The translations under genes and the position numbers were made by a program. Below, one piece after another: positions 23,330-35,616 of a stretch of DNA of 64,000 bases (position 1 is the first letter of the stretch; each line of letters begins with the position of its first letter). This DNA comes from Chlamydoabsidia padenii (Eukaryota > Mucoromycota > Mucoromycetes > Mucorales > Cunninghamellaceae). Location: assembly GCA_025330725.1 (NCBI GenBank), contig JAIWND010000001.1:744001-808000 (forward strand), in the 5' to 3' direction. The notes under the pieces were generated by a model. The model saw only the letters and a list, made by a program, of their open reading frames with translations, did no database searches and was not told the DNA's origin.

Positions 23330-25340
23330 CTATTTAACATTTAAGGAAGAAGAAGAAGAGGTAGTTACAGAGTCTTCATTAGCGGCACAGCCTGATGTTT
23401 TCCAAATCCACCAAGGCCCACCATAATCTTCATCACCCCACCGACCACAAATCCCCATTGGCAAGGCAAAGCGCCCAGAGTATTCCCATGTTTCGCCAGA
23501 TTCGGTATAAGTTTTTTCCCATGTAACTTGACCATCCTCGGTATCATCAATCAACCCCATGATAGTGAAGCTACCCAGATTGTCAAAACCAGTGCCTACG
23601 AATTTCGTCAGGGGACATTCTTGTAGATGCATGCGAGGAAATAAGACCGGGTTCTTCTTGTCATGTGGAAAAGGACCAGTCGTGTATTTTCGTCGTTTTC
23701 TTGGTATATCGTTATTGTCATTGTCGTTATCTTGAGTAGTTGACCACCTTGATGGCCATGATGCAGTGGATGAAGTTGATGCTGTTATTATTTGAGATGC
23801 TGATGATGCTGATGCTGATGATGATGCTCTTGTTAATGAAGATGATATTGTTGTTGTATATGCTGCTGCTGCTGATGATGATGATGATGATATTGATGAT
23901 GATGATGATGATGTAGATGCAAGTAATGATGTTGATGATACAGTAGATGTGTTGGTATCGTTGACGTCGTCCAAAGGCACAATCCGGATAGATAGACGCA
24001 TGGGGCCATCAAACCAATCTTCAGCTTCAGTTGCCACTTCTTCAGGATCTACAAAAGAGTAGTAACCAATCCAATCGCCCTCAATGTGATGAGCTTCGCT
24101 GACGAAATGAGAGGAACTTGCAAAGCCGCTACCAAGGTAAATGTTATCGGATGGCAAAGAAGTGACAGTTTCAGCCCAAATGAGTTTTTGTTGTCTTGTT
24201 TGATCACCTACATGAGCATTGATATAAAGATTACGTTCATAACGACGCAAGAATTCCACGTCAAACATATCCGAGCTTATCTGGAATAAGGGGATAGGGA
24301 CACAATCTGGAATAACAGAGTAGAGTGATGGATGTGAGGCGAAGAAGGTGGTGAAGAAGAGATGTAGAGCAGCAGCAGGAGCATCCAATGCAGGATAAAA
24401 GGTGAGTGGTAATTCGTCGTCGGTAGGTGTTTCGTTAGTATGTTGAGCTGATGCATGGAAGGGTCGTAATGGCATGTGTTTGGTGATTAATGAATCAGCA
24501 GCTTCAAAGTTATAAGCAAATCGATTAAGTTCGGTTGATACAATTTGGGCTGATTCAGGTCTGTCCGGTGCACGGAAATGGCTGGTGATGTTAAAATCTG
24601 TATGCATTATATATGTAAAAAAAAAAATAAAAAATAAAAATAAAAATAAAAATTAGTTCTTCTTTGCTGATGTGTTCTAAAAAGTGAGGGTTCCTTTTTT
24701 CTTACTTACCATAATTGACCAAAAGAGACAAGATAGGGAGAATCACCGGGAAGAGTTGACGATCACGGCGTTGATCCAATTCATAGGCGGCCACTGCAGC
24801 AACATGGACATTATAGTTCAATAAGTGAGATATGTTTCGTTCATCTACAATAAAAAGTATGAGTAAAGGGTTGACAAGTTTATGGATAATTCATAACCTA
24901 CCATGTTCAGTGATCATATCCCAAATGATTTCCCAGCAAATGTTATCCAAGAGTTCAATGTTATGAGGTTGACCAGCAAAAACTTTACAAGCATAAAGAG
25001 CTTTACAACGTAGCTTCATCACCTTTTGCCAATCCCATCCATGAAGTTGTCGTCGGTATATGGCTCCAGTGTCGAAGCGCTCTTGGAATGCCCGTGGCCA
25101 AAGTGTGTCAAGTCTCCAAGTATCATGGTGTATAAGGTGGTGTAAAGAATGACAGCATTTGGACAGTTCGATTAAGGATTGTGGGTAAGGGTTGTCGTCG
25201 CAAGGTGTGATCGCGACGTCAATGATAATTTGAAGGACAAGCTCTTTTGGTAAAGAGAGTAATAGACTTTTGTTGTTGATAGAAGGAGCGTTGGACATGG
25301 TTGGTGAATGTTGATCAAGCCATAGCCGCTTCAATTTCAT
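23330..25340 (-). CDS. F-box protein
   Basis: Three exons on the minus strand (25340-24902, 24844-24710, 24597-23330) encode 613 residues. An F-box is visible near the N-terminus: LLLSLPKELVLQIIIDVA, then LIELSKCCHSLHHLIHHDTW, where the LP-x-E-L and the hydrophobic spacing fit Skp1 binding. The middle is helical and acidic. The C-terminal half contains a sandwich-like segment (IEGDWIGYYSFVDPEEV; LSIRIVPLDD; GSFTIMGLIDDTEDGQVTWEKTY; YSGRFALPMGICGRWGD), a pattern seen in fungal F-box proteins that assess a small ligand or substrate domain. It is interrupted by a Ser/Ala/Thr run encoded by GAT-type repeats (23800-23940). It would act as the substrate adaptor of an SCF ubiquitin ligase; the target is unknown. 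An in-frame ATG at 25433 would add 31 poorly plausible residues. Confidence 0.82.
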
Positions 25341-25589
25341 GTTGGTGCTGAATGTGAGTGAGAAAAAGATGGAAGGAAGAAAGAAGAAAGGAGGGGAAAT
25401 TGAATTCCTTTTTAGTTTTTTTAAAGGTTTCAATCACCGACGCCCAGACCTCAAAGAACATGTTTCTCAAGATGGTAGGAATGGCGCCCGGTCAAATAAA
25501 ATCCATTTCCTGCATTCTTATTGATGCACTTGATTCAGATGGCACGAACTTGTCTCAATACCCAAGTTTTCAATAAAACAAAAACAAAC

Positions 25590-25628
<39 letters not shown>

Positions 25629-26273
25629 CTGTCGTATGTTCCTAAGCTCCTAATAAACAGACATTATAATATGCGTACTAAAACCAAGTTAGTGGCTTCC
25701 TTTCCTTCTTGTTTGGCTTTTCAAAGAACCTAAAATGTAATATGTAAATTAGTTTTCAGTTCGTACACCAATCCATATTCGACCATCGCAATTTCACTTT
25801 AGTGGTTTGACGGCCGACCATCGGAATGTGAAATAACTTCCAAAATTGGTGCCTTTATTTCTTCGCCCTTCGTTTTAGCTCAATCTTATTTTTTTTAGAT
25901 TCAATCGTTCATCACAAGGTGCTGTTCTTAAGAGTGTATTCTGTCCCTTCTTTTTTTTTTTACTTAAAATCGTATGAACGACTCCTATTCCAACGATCCT
26001 ATCTTCGTGTCACCATTATATGTGTGTATTTGTTTTTTTTTTTACTAATCAATGAATCAAGAATGTCCCTCCAGCTTATTTTTTTCAGGAACCAATCACA
26101 CGTCAAAACAAGCCCATAGTCTAAAAATCATTAGTAGACCTTCCCAACAATTGATGATATGATATGATATGATAAAAAGGTATACTTTTATTAAAAATAT
26201 GAAGGGAATTACATAATCAATAAACCTAGTAACTAGATATTAAATGACAAAGGGGTATACATATACATATATC
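25341..26273. other. Spacer with long A tract
   Basis: About 930 bp with no convincing gene. It contains an A run of about 34 bases (25591-25624), several T runs and a short GATAT repeat (about 26154-26174). Confidence 0.55.
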
Positions 26274-28049
26274 TTAAGAGGTCTTGTTAACTTTGCATTT
26301 GTCGGCCCGCATTTCCATTTCTTGTTGAGCTTCTTTCCAATCATTTATAGTCCGTTCCAAAGAGGCAAATACAAGAGAGCATTGATATTGGATCACTTGA
26401 TATATATGTTCTACTATGGTTGTCAGTCTTGTATAATCCAAATCGCCCATCACTTTGTTCCACCCCTGTTGCATGTATTCGACGGTGAGGGGCAAGTAAT
26501 CGTAAATCAAAGTAGTTGCCATTTTGTTGATTCTGGGTCCTACAGTTGCCACAAGCCATGTCGTGAGCCATTGAGACCACCGTATGATTGCACCTGATAC
26601 TTTCAAAACACCATCCCAGTTCCACCGATTTGCAAAGGACAAGAGACGCAGATAATAGTGTTCCAGCAATCGAGTCAAAGGCCATACTAATTTGGCGAGC
26701 CAAATTACGATCCTTTGTCCAATGGGTCGCATGTAGCCTTTGTATACCATGCTAACATCCACCATAAACCGTTGATATCCCTGTGATAAGCGGGGTAGCA
26801 CATAATCCATAAAGAGATGCATGATAGGTACTATTCCATGATCCACCATCGTTGTTGCCATAATCTTGATCGATTGCATCAGGGCCACCGATTCCAAGCA
26901 AAGCCACATACCACCATTTGATAGGCCATATTGTACATATTTCCACATCCTTTGCACCAAATCTGATTGCATCCAACTTGCCACAGAATCTCCCAGGCGT
27001 ACCATCCACAAGACGACAGACCGCATTACAGGAGATGTCACTACAGCCACCTTGAGCACCACCCTTTTCGCAATGTCTTGACACCAGAGCCACCCTTGTT
27101 TCATCCATAGCCATCCACGTGTCGTTCCAACCCAGACAATGATTCCAGGTACGCCAATAGCGACCACCCAGTAAAGATCATCCCATGTCGCTTTCAGTCC
27201 ATACCAACAGCCTTGACAAAAAACCTTCCCCAGTCTGTATATCAGAGTCAAAGTAGATACCAAAGGTTGTACAATAAGGATGTTTGCTGCATTACCCATA
27301 TCCAGTGCCAATTGCTGCCAATCGTGTTTTTCCCGAAACAGTCTTAATGATTCTGCTACGTTGTGTGCTGTCTCTGCCACCAGTTGTCCACCATTGTACA
27401 GGTGCAGAAAGAATACATCAATATGGTCGATCGTTGTTGGAATCGTTTGGTGAATCAGAGTGTGCTGCAAATCGTTGTACCGCTGTCGTCCTTTTGTCGC
27501 CCACCATTCAGCCACCTGGTCGTATTTGTTGGGAAGCCATACCGTCACCTTATCAAACAGCCATTCATCCACCACAGGTACAGCTAGTTCAGCATTGTAT
27601 AGCGCATGGTATAGAAATCCCCTAGTAATGTCCACCATTGTACGGCCAATCAAGTAGACAACGGCCATAGGAATCATCATTGTGTATTGAGCCAGATTAA
27701 GTGTGGGAGGCTTTAATAGAGCAGAGTCATCAGAAGCAGTAGTGTCTTCTGATTCTTGATTTCCTTTGTTGATTATATATTCACCACTAGTTTGCTCTTT
27801 TTCGTCCAAGGTCTTGGTTAACTGTTGTTGTAGTGTTGAATCAGAAGGTGGTTGTTGAGTACGATTGGATGGTGTCGCTTCTTGATCTTTGGTCTGTTCA
27901 AGTTGTTTCTGTCGCCATGCTGGATAATCCCGGAGAAGCCAAAATATGAGACCTATTAGAATAGTAAATAGAAGGATAGGTAGCATAGACATTAAAGATA
28001 TATAAGAGTAAAAGAAAGTAAAATAAAAAAAGATTAGCGCATAAAACAT
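26274..28049 (-). CDS. Unrecognised Trp-rich multi-helix membrane protein
   Basis: One uninterrupted frame of 591 residues, unusual beside the intron-rich neighbours. An N-terminal hydrophobic helix (from MSMLPILLFTILIGLIFWLL, possibly the true start at residue 20) is followed by a Gln/Thr/Glu-rich linker of about 75 residues. The rest is a long series of amphipathic or hydrophobic helices very rich in Trp, Val, Met and Tyr, e.g. LYWVVAIGVPGIIVWVGTTR, VVLWMVRLGDSVASWMQSD and IVIWLAKLVWPLTRLLEHYY. They recur with roughly 25-40 residue spacing, each with a charged face. No Cys clusters, catalytic motifs or known signature appear. It could be an ER, mitochondrial or lipid-droplet membrane protein; I do not assign a function. 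GGCGGGATCGGAATTTTAAAA lies about 13 bp upstream of the first ATG. Confidence 0.8.
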   Translation of the reverse strand: MFYALIFFYFTFFYSYISLMSMLPILLFTILIGLIFWLLRDYPAWRQKQLEQTKDQEATPSNRTQQPPSDSTLQQQLTKTLDEKEQTSGEYIINKGNQESEDTTASDDSALLKPPTLNLAQYTMMIPMAVVYLIGRTMVDITRGFLYHALYNAELAVPVVDEWLFDKVTVWLPNKYDQVAEWWATKGRQRYNDLQHTLIHQTIPTTIDHIDVFFLHLYNGGQLVAETAHNVAESLRLFREKHDWQQLALDMGNAANILIVQPLVSTLTLIYRLGKVFCQGCWYGLKATWDDLYWVVAIGVPGIIVWVGTTRGWLWMKQGWLWCQDIAKRVVLKVAVVTSPVMRSVVLWMVRLGDSVASWMQSDLVQRMWKYVQYGLSNGGMWLCLESVALMQSIKIMATTMVDHGIVPIMHLFMDYVLPRLSQGYQRFMVDVSMVYKGYMRPIGQRIVIWLAKLVWPLTRLLEHYYLRLLSFANRWNWDGVLKVSGAIIRWSQWLTTWLVATVGPRINKMATTLIYDYLPLTVEYMQQGWNKVMGDLDYTRLTTIVEHIYQVIQYQCSLVFASLERTINDWKEAQQEMEMRADKCKVNKTS

Positions 28050-28204
28050 GAAGAGTTTCTTGGCGGGATCGGAATTTTAAAATAATAAGGTTTTTATTGG
28101 TTGACTGTAAGCACTTGTAAAAATGACATGAGTATATACAGAGATACATGACAAGTGAATGATACATCTAATTGGTACTAAATAATAATAAACAAAGGAT
28201 TAAT

Positions 28205-29806
28205 CTAAGAAGGTGTACCAGTATTGCTTCCTGATCTTCTTGGTAGTGATCCACGTCTTCTTGTGCGCTTGAATCGATTTTCCCGTCTTAATCGTCTATT
28301 GTAACATGGTAAAAAGTTAGCACTTAATTGTTGGTATTACTTTTATTGGCCTACCTTATGTTTCGTTCTTGAGCAATAAGCAGTTTTTCGAGTTCTTCAT
28401 TGGATAATATTTCCATAAGAGGTGTCCAGGAGTTTGCATTTTCGATATTGCGATAGACGGAAGTCAATGGTTCAGTTATTCCACCATCAGTAATATACTA
28501 AAACATAACAGTGGATCAATAATTTTGATTCTAAAAACCAGTTCCTCCTCTTTTTTTTTTTTTTTTTTTTTCTTTTCTTTCCACTACTTACATCATCCAC
28601 CATTTGCCGTTTGTGTTTATAGAGTTGTTCTCGAATAGAATGAGAGATGATCGGTACGTATTCTCCACCTAGTCCTAATTCGGCCGCCAGTTGTCGACTG
28701 AATACTTCAGGTGCATTAGTTGTAGTGTTACATAAATCCCATTCGAATCGATCCCGTAGATTGACTTTGCCCACTTGAAGATCCAGCTAAAGATGATATG
28801 TTAAATAATGCCATTGTTTTGTTATGTTGATTTGATTAATCATAATTTTTAACTTACATTAATGATCACCCGAATCTGGTTTTCCATAGGTAGTTCAATG
28901 TCGTATATCGTTTCAAAATCCATTACTTGAATTCGAATAGATTCAGCAATCAAAGGCACATATCGGTAAGGCTCCAACCCAATATCTTGACAAAGCATTT
29001 CACCAAACTTTTCAGGTGAGAGGAATTGTTCTAAAAAGTTGGTTGACATGGCCAAAAAAAAAAAAAAAAAAAAAAGAAAAGGAACAGTGAGAATCCCTTT
29101 GATAACAAGTTGACTTATTTATTTTACCATTCATGTTCCATAAAAATACATCCCGAAGTTTAACATCATCAAGGTCAAGGTCAAGACGGATAGGCACCAA
29201 TACTTCCTTCAAGGCAGCAGCTCGGTCGATATCTTGTTGGTCGGGATAAATGTGAGTCTTGGTACGGATCGTCTTTCGTAAGTTCAAATTTTCTTTTGCT
29301 GCACCAACAGAAATCGATTTCGTTTTGGTGCCAGTGTTGTCGTTGGAAGATTCATTGTTGGCCGATCGGGTGCGTGTGCTGGGAGTTGCCCGACGTGAAC
29401 CAGAATCAGAGTCTTCTTCACCAAAATCATCGTCAGAGTCGTCCCTGTCACCATCGCGTTTGCTGGATCGAGTTCTCTTGTTGTTTATAAAACTAGACGG
29501 TAACAGTAGTGCGTTATCTTCCGACTGTAAGAGTCGAGCCGGATAACTTGTATAAACACCTTGGGTTTGTTGTGAGGGTACATAATTATATGATGAATGT
29601 TGATATTGGCCAGATACAGGTACATTTTGTTGTTGTTGTTGCTGCTGCTGCTGTTGTTGTTGTTGTTGTAAATATCGCTGCTGTTGTACTGGTAAAGACG
29701 AGGCCAAGAGCTGTTGTGCATTGGGTACATTGCCGTTCGGTACTGGATGTATTGCCATAGCTCGTGCGTGATCAGTAGCCAGGTTGATTCTACTAGAGCT
29801 ACTCAT
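28205..29806 (-). CDS. SNF5: SNF5/SMARCB1/Sfh1 chromatin-remodelling subunit
   Basis: Five exons (29806-29128, 29030-28858, 28786-28592, 28497-28355, 28295-28205) encode 426 residues. After a Gln-rich run and an acidic/Ser segment, two SNF5 repeats are clear: RPT1 around EQFLSPEKFGEMLCQDIGLE with YVPLIAESIRIQV, and RPT2 around FSRQLAAELGLGGEYVPIISHSIREQL. They are joined by the conserved LDLQVGKVNLRDRFEWDL. The protein ends in a short basic tail (RLRRENRFKRTRRR). This is the core subunit of SWI/SNF or RSC remodelers, contacting the nucleosome acidic patch. A GATA-type finger or long C-terminus is absent. Paralogue identity (SNF5 or SFH1) is open; the modest length leans to SFH1/SMARCB1. It starts 184 bp from the divergent INTS4. 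Confidence 0.93.
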
Positions 29807-29919
29807 ATTTATGTTGTTTATCAAAAAAGGTGAAGTAGATCGATGTGTAAGGTGTGTAAGAGGAGAGAAAGGGAAAAGAAGAGAAAAAAAAAAGCCCGTA
29901 AAAACGTAAAAACGCGATT

Positions 29920-29930
29920 TTCAAATTCCG
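29920..29930 (-). promoter_or_regulatory. CGGAATTTGAA variant in the SNF5/INTS4 divergent promoter
   Basis: Reverse orientation (TTCAAATTCCG), 60 bp from the INTS4 ATG and 114 bp from the SNF5 ATG, in a 184-bp spacer. Confidence 0.65.
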
Positions 29931-29990
29931 CTGTTTTGTCGCTTTTCTTTCCCAAAAAATACTACCCCTCCTCTCAAATACCTTGGTGCC

Positions 29991-32900
29991 ATGAAACGAA
30001 GGTCATCAAAATCAGATCCTTCTACACAAGCTAACCATGAATACAGGTATGTATACTAGAATAAACTTGATAAAGGATCACTGGGTGATAAATTAAAACA
30101 GGTCTAACAATTACTCACTTTCTATTACCTCTATTTTTTTCTTTTTTTTTTTTTTTTTAGTGATCCGGTCCAGGGCTCTACATCGGTTGACAGCACTATC
30201 ACTTTCCCCAAGGATTACAAATGCTTGGTGAATATTAGAACACAATTGCAATTGGTAAGTTGCCTATCTCCTGTTTGAATACGAAATACTAATCTGTCTT
30301 CTCTTCTCCTTATAAGGCACGCCTTTCGGACCTTGGTTCTCCTCAAGTCTTTGAACGAACTCAGGTAACATTGTGATCAAAACTGATTAGTAGCTACCAA
30401 CAGATATGACGTTAACTTCTCTAACCAGTTTTTTATATCTTTAGTGTCTATTGGAACTCACCAAAAATGTCCTTCATCTCAACGTACAGACCCAAGCTCA
30501 TATAGTCAATCTACTACTCTGCCGCTTTTACGCTGAAGAACGGAACGATCTAAAGGTAAACCATTACGGATAAAACCACATACTATTTGCTTACTCTCTT
30601 TTATGTTCACTTGTAGATTATGATTATATTGGTACTTCAAAAAGTGGCGCCTTTACCTCATATCAATCCTGTGCTCCTTCTCGGCCAGTTCATATCGTTT
30701 TTATCCTCCAAATCTACCAAGGTCCGGTGTCAGCTTTACAAGTCTATTACATGTATCCTCAAGGTAATAAATACAGACTAATAAGGATAGAGTAATAATC
30801 ATAAAGTCATATACTAATTCTACTCTACTTTTTATAATAGTCTCGTCAAGTGATCCTCGATTCTCTCACCAGAACGCAACTACATGATCTATTTGAACTT
30901 GTCTTGAAGGAATTGTCAGAAGCTCACCATAGGATTCGGTCGGAATGTGTAACATTACTATCTGTTTTGCCAAAGGTGTTTACCAACTTCAAAGGACCTG
31001 TGGACAATAACATCAAGATTATGTCTGAATTGGAAACTCAAACTGTCATTAGCAAATATGTGTTGGATGCCGATCCTCGTGTCCGAAAGGTGGGTTTAAC
31101 GCAGGATTAACATTTTTCATCATTGATTTACTAATCTTTTCTTTTCTATTTTATAGAATGCATTGAATGCCCTTGTGGAAATGCATCTATGTGGATGTGT
31201 TATGGATCAACCTTTATACTACCTCGCTGTACAATCTCTCTCTGATGATTTCGAAGAAGTACGTTTGCGTGCCCTGGATTTGGTTTGGTAAGTAGAAAGT
31301 AATGAACTGATCTTGATCACTAAACAACTATCATTGTTTGATATACTTTTAGGTCATTATGCTCACTTTATCCAAACTTCACCATGCCATTAGCCAACGA
31401 ACACGTCAAGGAAAAGGTGCGATTGATCGATGATGCTTTCTCGAGAGTATGCGACTTGGTCAACGACGTCTCTGTGGTGGTACGAACAAAGGCATGTGTC
31501 ATGCTGGCTTCTTATCACGATGTGGAACCTCTTGTTTTAAGGCAAACCTTCAGCAAACAAATCATGTCTCGACTCAAACGCAGGATTCCTCGACGCGGCG
31601 CTCATCCTGATGCTACAGGTGGTAAAAATGCTTCCAAACAAGAGGTAAATAATGTCTCTTACACTTTATTCATCCTACTAACTAAACCTTTTACTTTTCT
31701 TTCTTTTGATAAATAGAAAAACACTCGAATACAAGCATCTGGGGATATCAACTTTAATTCCGAAGAATTTCGGGTACTGGACTCAGGGGCCTGTGGTGCA
31801 TTTATCCATGGTTTGGAAGACGAATATCAAGAAGTCCGGAATGCAGCTATTGGTAGGTACACAATAACAAGATAAAACATATCATTCGACACTATCTAAC
31901 ATTGTGAATTGTAGATTCAATTTGCGAACTCTGCATGTATCATGTAAGTCTTGTCAAGCAAGCGGTGTTGTGCCTGGTCGGTAAGTTTGAATCACTTAAG
32001 GGCAGGAAAATGATATTGAAACTTAATTAATGATTGACTAGATATGTTTAACGACGAAATTGACAAGATCAGAGTCAATGCCATACAAAGCCTGCGGAAA
32101 ATCGGATCTCGGACGACATTGGAATTTAACTCTGAAGAACTCGAAGTTGCTCTTGGTGCATTTGAAGATAGTGATAAAGTGGCTCGAGAAGCGGCTCATG
32201 ATCTGATGAAGTAAGTAAAAGAAAAAAAAAACAAAAAAACATAAACTAACTTGCCTTTCCTATTTTTAATAACTTGACTAGGGTGACAAGGCTGTACAAT
32301 GCAAAGGACCTCGAAAAGCTACTTGTTGCACTTATGGCTAATGTCAAACGCTACCCCGAAGATAAACTATCTATCTTACGCTGTCTATGTGAAGTTGGAA
32401 AGAAACATGACGACTATATAGGTAAATTACTTGAAAAGAAAAGAAGAAAATTATGTTATCGAATGTGATGTGAAAGCTGACCTACTTAACATTTCTGTAC
32501 TTCCATATAGAAACACTGGTTCCCGGGTTATTTCAGTTGGACAAACGATACATAGCTAGGGAACAACCTGTAGCTGACTTTACTTGTAAGCATACGAAAA
32601 CAAAAAAACAAAAAAAAAACAAAAATGGATCTATACTGGTATATATTAATGCAAATTCACTTTATTATAGACACGTCCAACGTTATTCTTATCATCAACG
32701 CATGTATCAATAACTCAAGTATTCTCTCAATGCTCCCTCCTTACATGATATCCCACTTTACTTATTACAAACGGAAATATGCTGATTGTGTTCCGGATTT
32801 GCAGGTAAGTAAGGCATATCATAATTGGATGAACAAGGTTTACTAATATCACAATCTATTTATTTTAGGACATCTTCAAGAATACATCTACATCTCACGT

Positions 32901-34499
32901 TGACGGAGTACATCTCCCACCATCTCAGCTATCTAGTAAGTACAATGGAAAAGCGGCAATACAAACGACAAAAGTGATTGTGAATAGCACTAATATGCTT
33001 ACATTTTTGTTTTTAGTGTCAATAACCGATTCGATGATGGTGGACGTTGAAGAATATATTTCTGTCACAATGTCAATGCTGAAAACCCTACACGATCAAG
33101 TAAAACGTCTGGACTTTAACGCTGCTCTGACTACTCTTGTTGCGGCACAAAGGTAATATAAATACTAATCATTTGTATTATATATCTAACAAACACTCTC
33201 CCCCCCCCCCAGAAATCTGGAGTATGTGTCGACATTGGATTCGATTCATGCAGAAACATCGTATCTTGCCATTCTTTATCTCAAATGCTACAAAATTGTG
33301 ATACAGGTAAAATCAAAGGATAGCTCACATGTTAATAATCACGTTTCGATGACACTAACACTTTCCAATCATGTTATAGGCTAGAAAAAATCAATCATCA
33401 GCATCATATGCATCAGTAGCTCAAACGGCCGCCTCCTCGCTGCTACAATACGCATACAAGATACAATACTCCTTCCTAGGCTTACCTACCGAAACCCTCC
33501 AAGCGACCATGTACTTTAGGCTCCTTGCAAACATGATCTGGTTTTTTGGTGTGTTAAAAGAGGTCCCTACGTAAGTATAACTAACAGTGCAAATACAATG
33601 TCCATTAACACTTATTATTATACTTTGTAGATCCACTTCATCTCCAACAACCATCAGGAACATGTTGTATGCCTTTGTATGTCGGATCGATGCGGTTCAA
33701 AAGTAAGTGCCCTTTGGTTACCATAACTTTATATCATGACTAATGTCTTTCCGTAGATATTTTAGCCCTGGACTGTCATACTATACTGCTATAGTTGACT
33801 TGCGATCAAATCTTTTAAAAACTTCGAATCAGCCCACAACTGTCAATATGTCTTTGCTACATTCATTCATCACGGTAAGTAGCAGATCAAAAAAGTGAAA
33901 ATAAAGCTCTCTCTCACTCTGAATCCATTCTTAATAGGACTTTTTACCTCACGACATTGAATTCACCACAGCTGTCAAACGCACATGGTCATTCATCATA
34001 TCTCCAATAGCGAATCCCGACAAACCCATCAAATTCAACTCGACCTTCCCAGTGGAACTTAAGATCGAAGCCGAAATATCACATGCCTTGGACACCAGCC
34101 AAATTGGTATCGAAGTCATCCAACCTGATCATACATCCGTCTACGTCTGGCCTCCTTCTGGCCAATTCATTCCAACATACTCCAACTGCCATAAACTCGT
34201 CACCTCTGTCTATTTAACTCTTTCTACTTGGAAAGGTATGATACTTGGAAAACCCCCCCTTCTTGAAAACTGACCAATTTATTTTACAAACAGAACCTGG
34301 TGTGCTGACTTGTCGTATCGTACGATCGTTTGATCCCGACATTCCTGGACTAGATAACTATATTATGAAATCACCAACTTCCTCCAGCAACAACTTGGTA
34401 AAAGGATCTCCAAAGATGATGCCAATACCAACTGTACAACACTTCTCCACCATTGTAATTAGTGACCCCTTATCTATTTATCTTACACCTCTCTCCTAA
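29991..34499 (+). CDS. INTS4: Integrator complex subunit 4 (HEAT-repeat protein)
   Basis: Twenty-two exons, with starts at 29991, 30161, 30317, 30445, 30617, 30841, 31157, 31353, 31717, 31915, 32042, 32282, 32511, 32671, 32869, 33017, 33213, 33380, 33631, 33757, 33938 and 34294, splice into a 1009-residue frame with no stop; the total length is divisible by three. Tandem HEAT repeats fill the first two-thirds, and GACGAFIHGLEDEYQEVRNA followed by DMFNDEIDKIRVNAIQSLRKIG is the INTS4 signature. The C-terminus is beta-rich (FPVELKIEAEISHA, VYVWPP). INTS4 scaffolds the INTS9-INTS11 endonuclease module that cleaves snRNA and nascent mRNA 3' ends. Length matches the animal protein (about 960). Its 21 introns make it the most intron-dense gene here. 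Confidence 0.93.
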
Positions 34500-34607
34500 A
34501 ATAGCTGCTATACTTTTTTTATATCTTACTTCTTCATCTAATAAATTGTTGTATTCCCTCTTCTCATTGTCTGGTATCATAATGATACATACTAAAATTT
34601 AGTAAGA

Positions 34608-35040
34608 GCACTACTCGCTCCATTGTCAACGAATGCTAATGATTAAAGTGGTGATGTGGACACTATAGCATATTTCCAACATAAGTCACCGCAAAAACCA
34701 AGCTTCAAGACCCTTGTGTCAGTATGTTCAAGCTTGCGATGACTTTTACCTGTCATTTGTAAGAAAGTACGAAGAGGAACTAGATTTCATTTTCAGATCC
34801 CGCCTGCCTCTACTAAGATTTGAAAGGGGCTCTACTCGCTCCAATTGTCAACGGATGCTAATGATTAAAGTGGTTATGTGTACACCAAAGCATATTTCTA
34901 ACATAATTCATCGCAAAAGCCAAGCTCCAAGACTCTTATACCAGTATGTCCAGGCTTGCGATGACTTGTCATTTGTAAGAAAAGGAAGAAAAATAAAGTA
35001 CGAAGAGAAACCAGACAAAATTTTTCTCATATCCCGAAAT
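34608..35040. repeat. Diverged two-copy direct repeat (about 200 bp each)
   Basis: Copy 1 (about 34608-34800) and copy 2 (about 34831-35040) share long blocks in the same order: CTCGCTCCA..TTGTCAACG, ATGCTAATGATTAAAGTGG, GCATATTTC, CAAGCTTGCGATGACTT versus CAGGCTTGCGATGACTT, TGTCATTTGTAAGAAA and GTACGAAGAG. I judge identity at about 80 percent by eye. No open frame is conserved between them. Confidence 0.8.
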
Positions 35041-35616
35041 TCATGCAAATGGCCTCAATACCTTTTTGTCATCCCAAATCGACTTTTGTCTATATAGATG
35101 GATATAGTGATTATGGGTGGCTACATGTCAATACCGCAATGTTGAAATTTATATAGATCCATACTGGTGCCACAAAGGCGGACATATAAACAATGGTGAC
35201 ACCGATCGATACAGTGCAATATAGGTCAATGCAGGCGGTAAAGACAGTAGCTATACATATAGACAGTAGAAACAAATATAGTACACATATCCATCAATAA
35301 AGACACCCAGATAAAATAAAGACATTTATATATACAATATTACATGTAGATGAATAGGAGACATATAGATAAAATCAAGACATCCAGGCGGAGTGAAGAC
35401 GTAAATGGGAATGAGAAGTCCAGCAAAAAACCGAATAATGTAATTGGGTAATTAGCTGTACGTCAAAAGTTTATTAGTCCTGTCAAGTTATAAGACAATA
35501 AAGGGTAATGAATAAGATACGTAGTTGATTTAATAAGATTATATAGATATTTATAGTAGATGGTCTATGGAGGGGTAAGAGATAATAAGCAATACAATAT
35601 GACAAAATAATAAAAA

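Noticed and set aside
25341..25433. Upstream in-frame ATG extending the F-box protein by 31 residues
   Set aside because: The extra segment is a Lys/Phe/Ser run translated from purine/pyrimidine-rich leader DNA, and it does not look like protein. The ATG at 25340 gives the usual short lead-in to the F-box.
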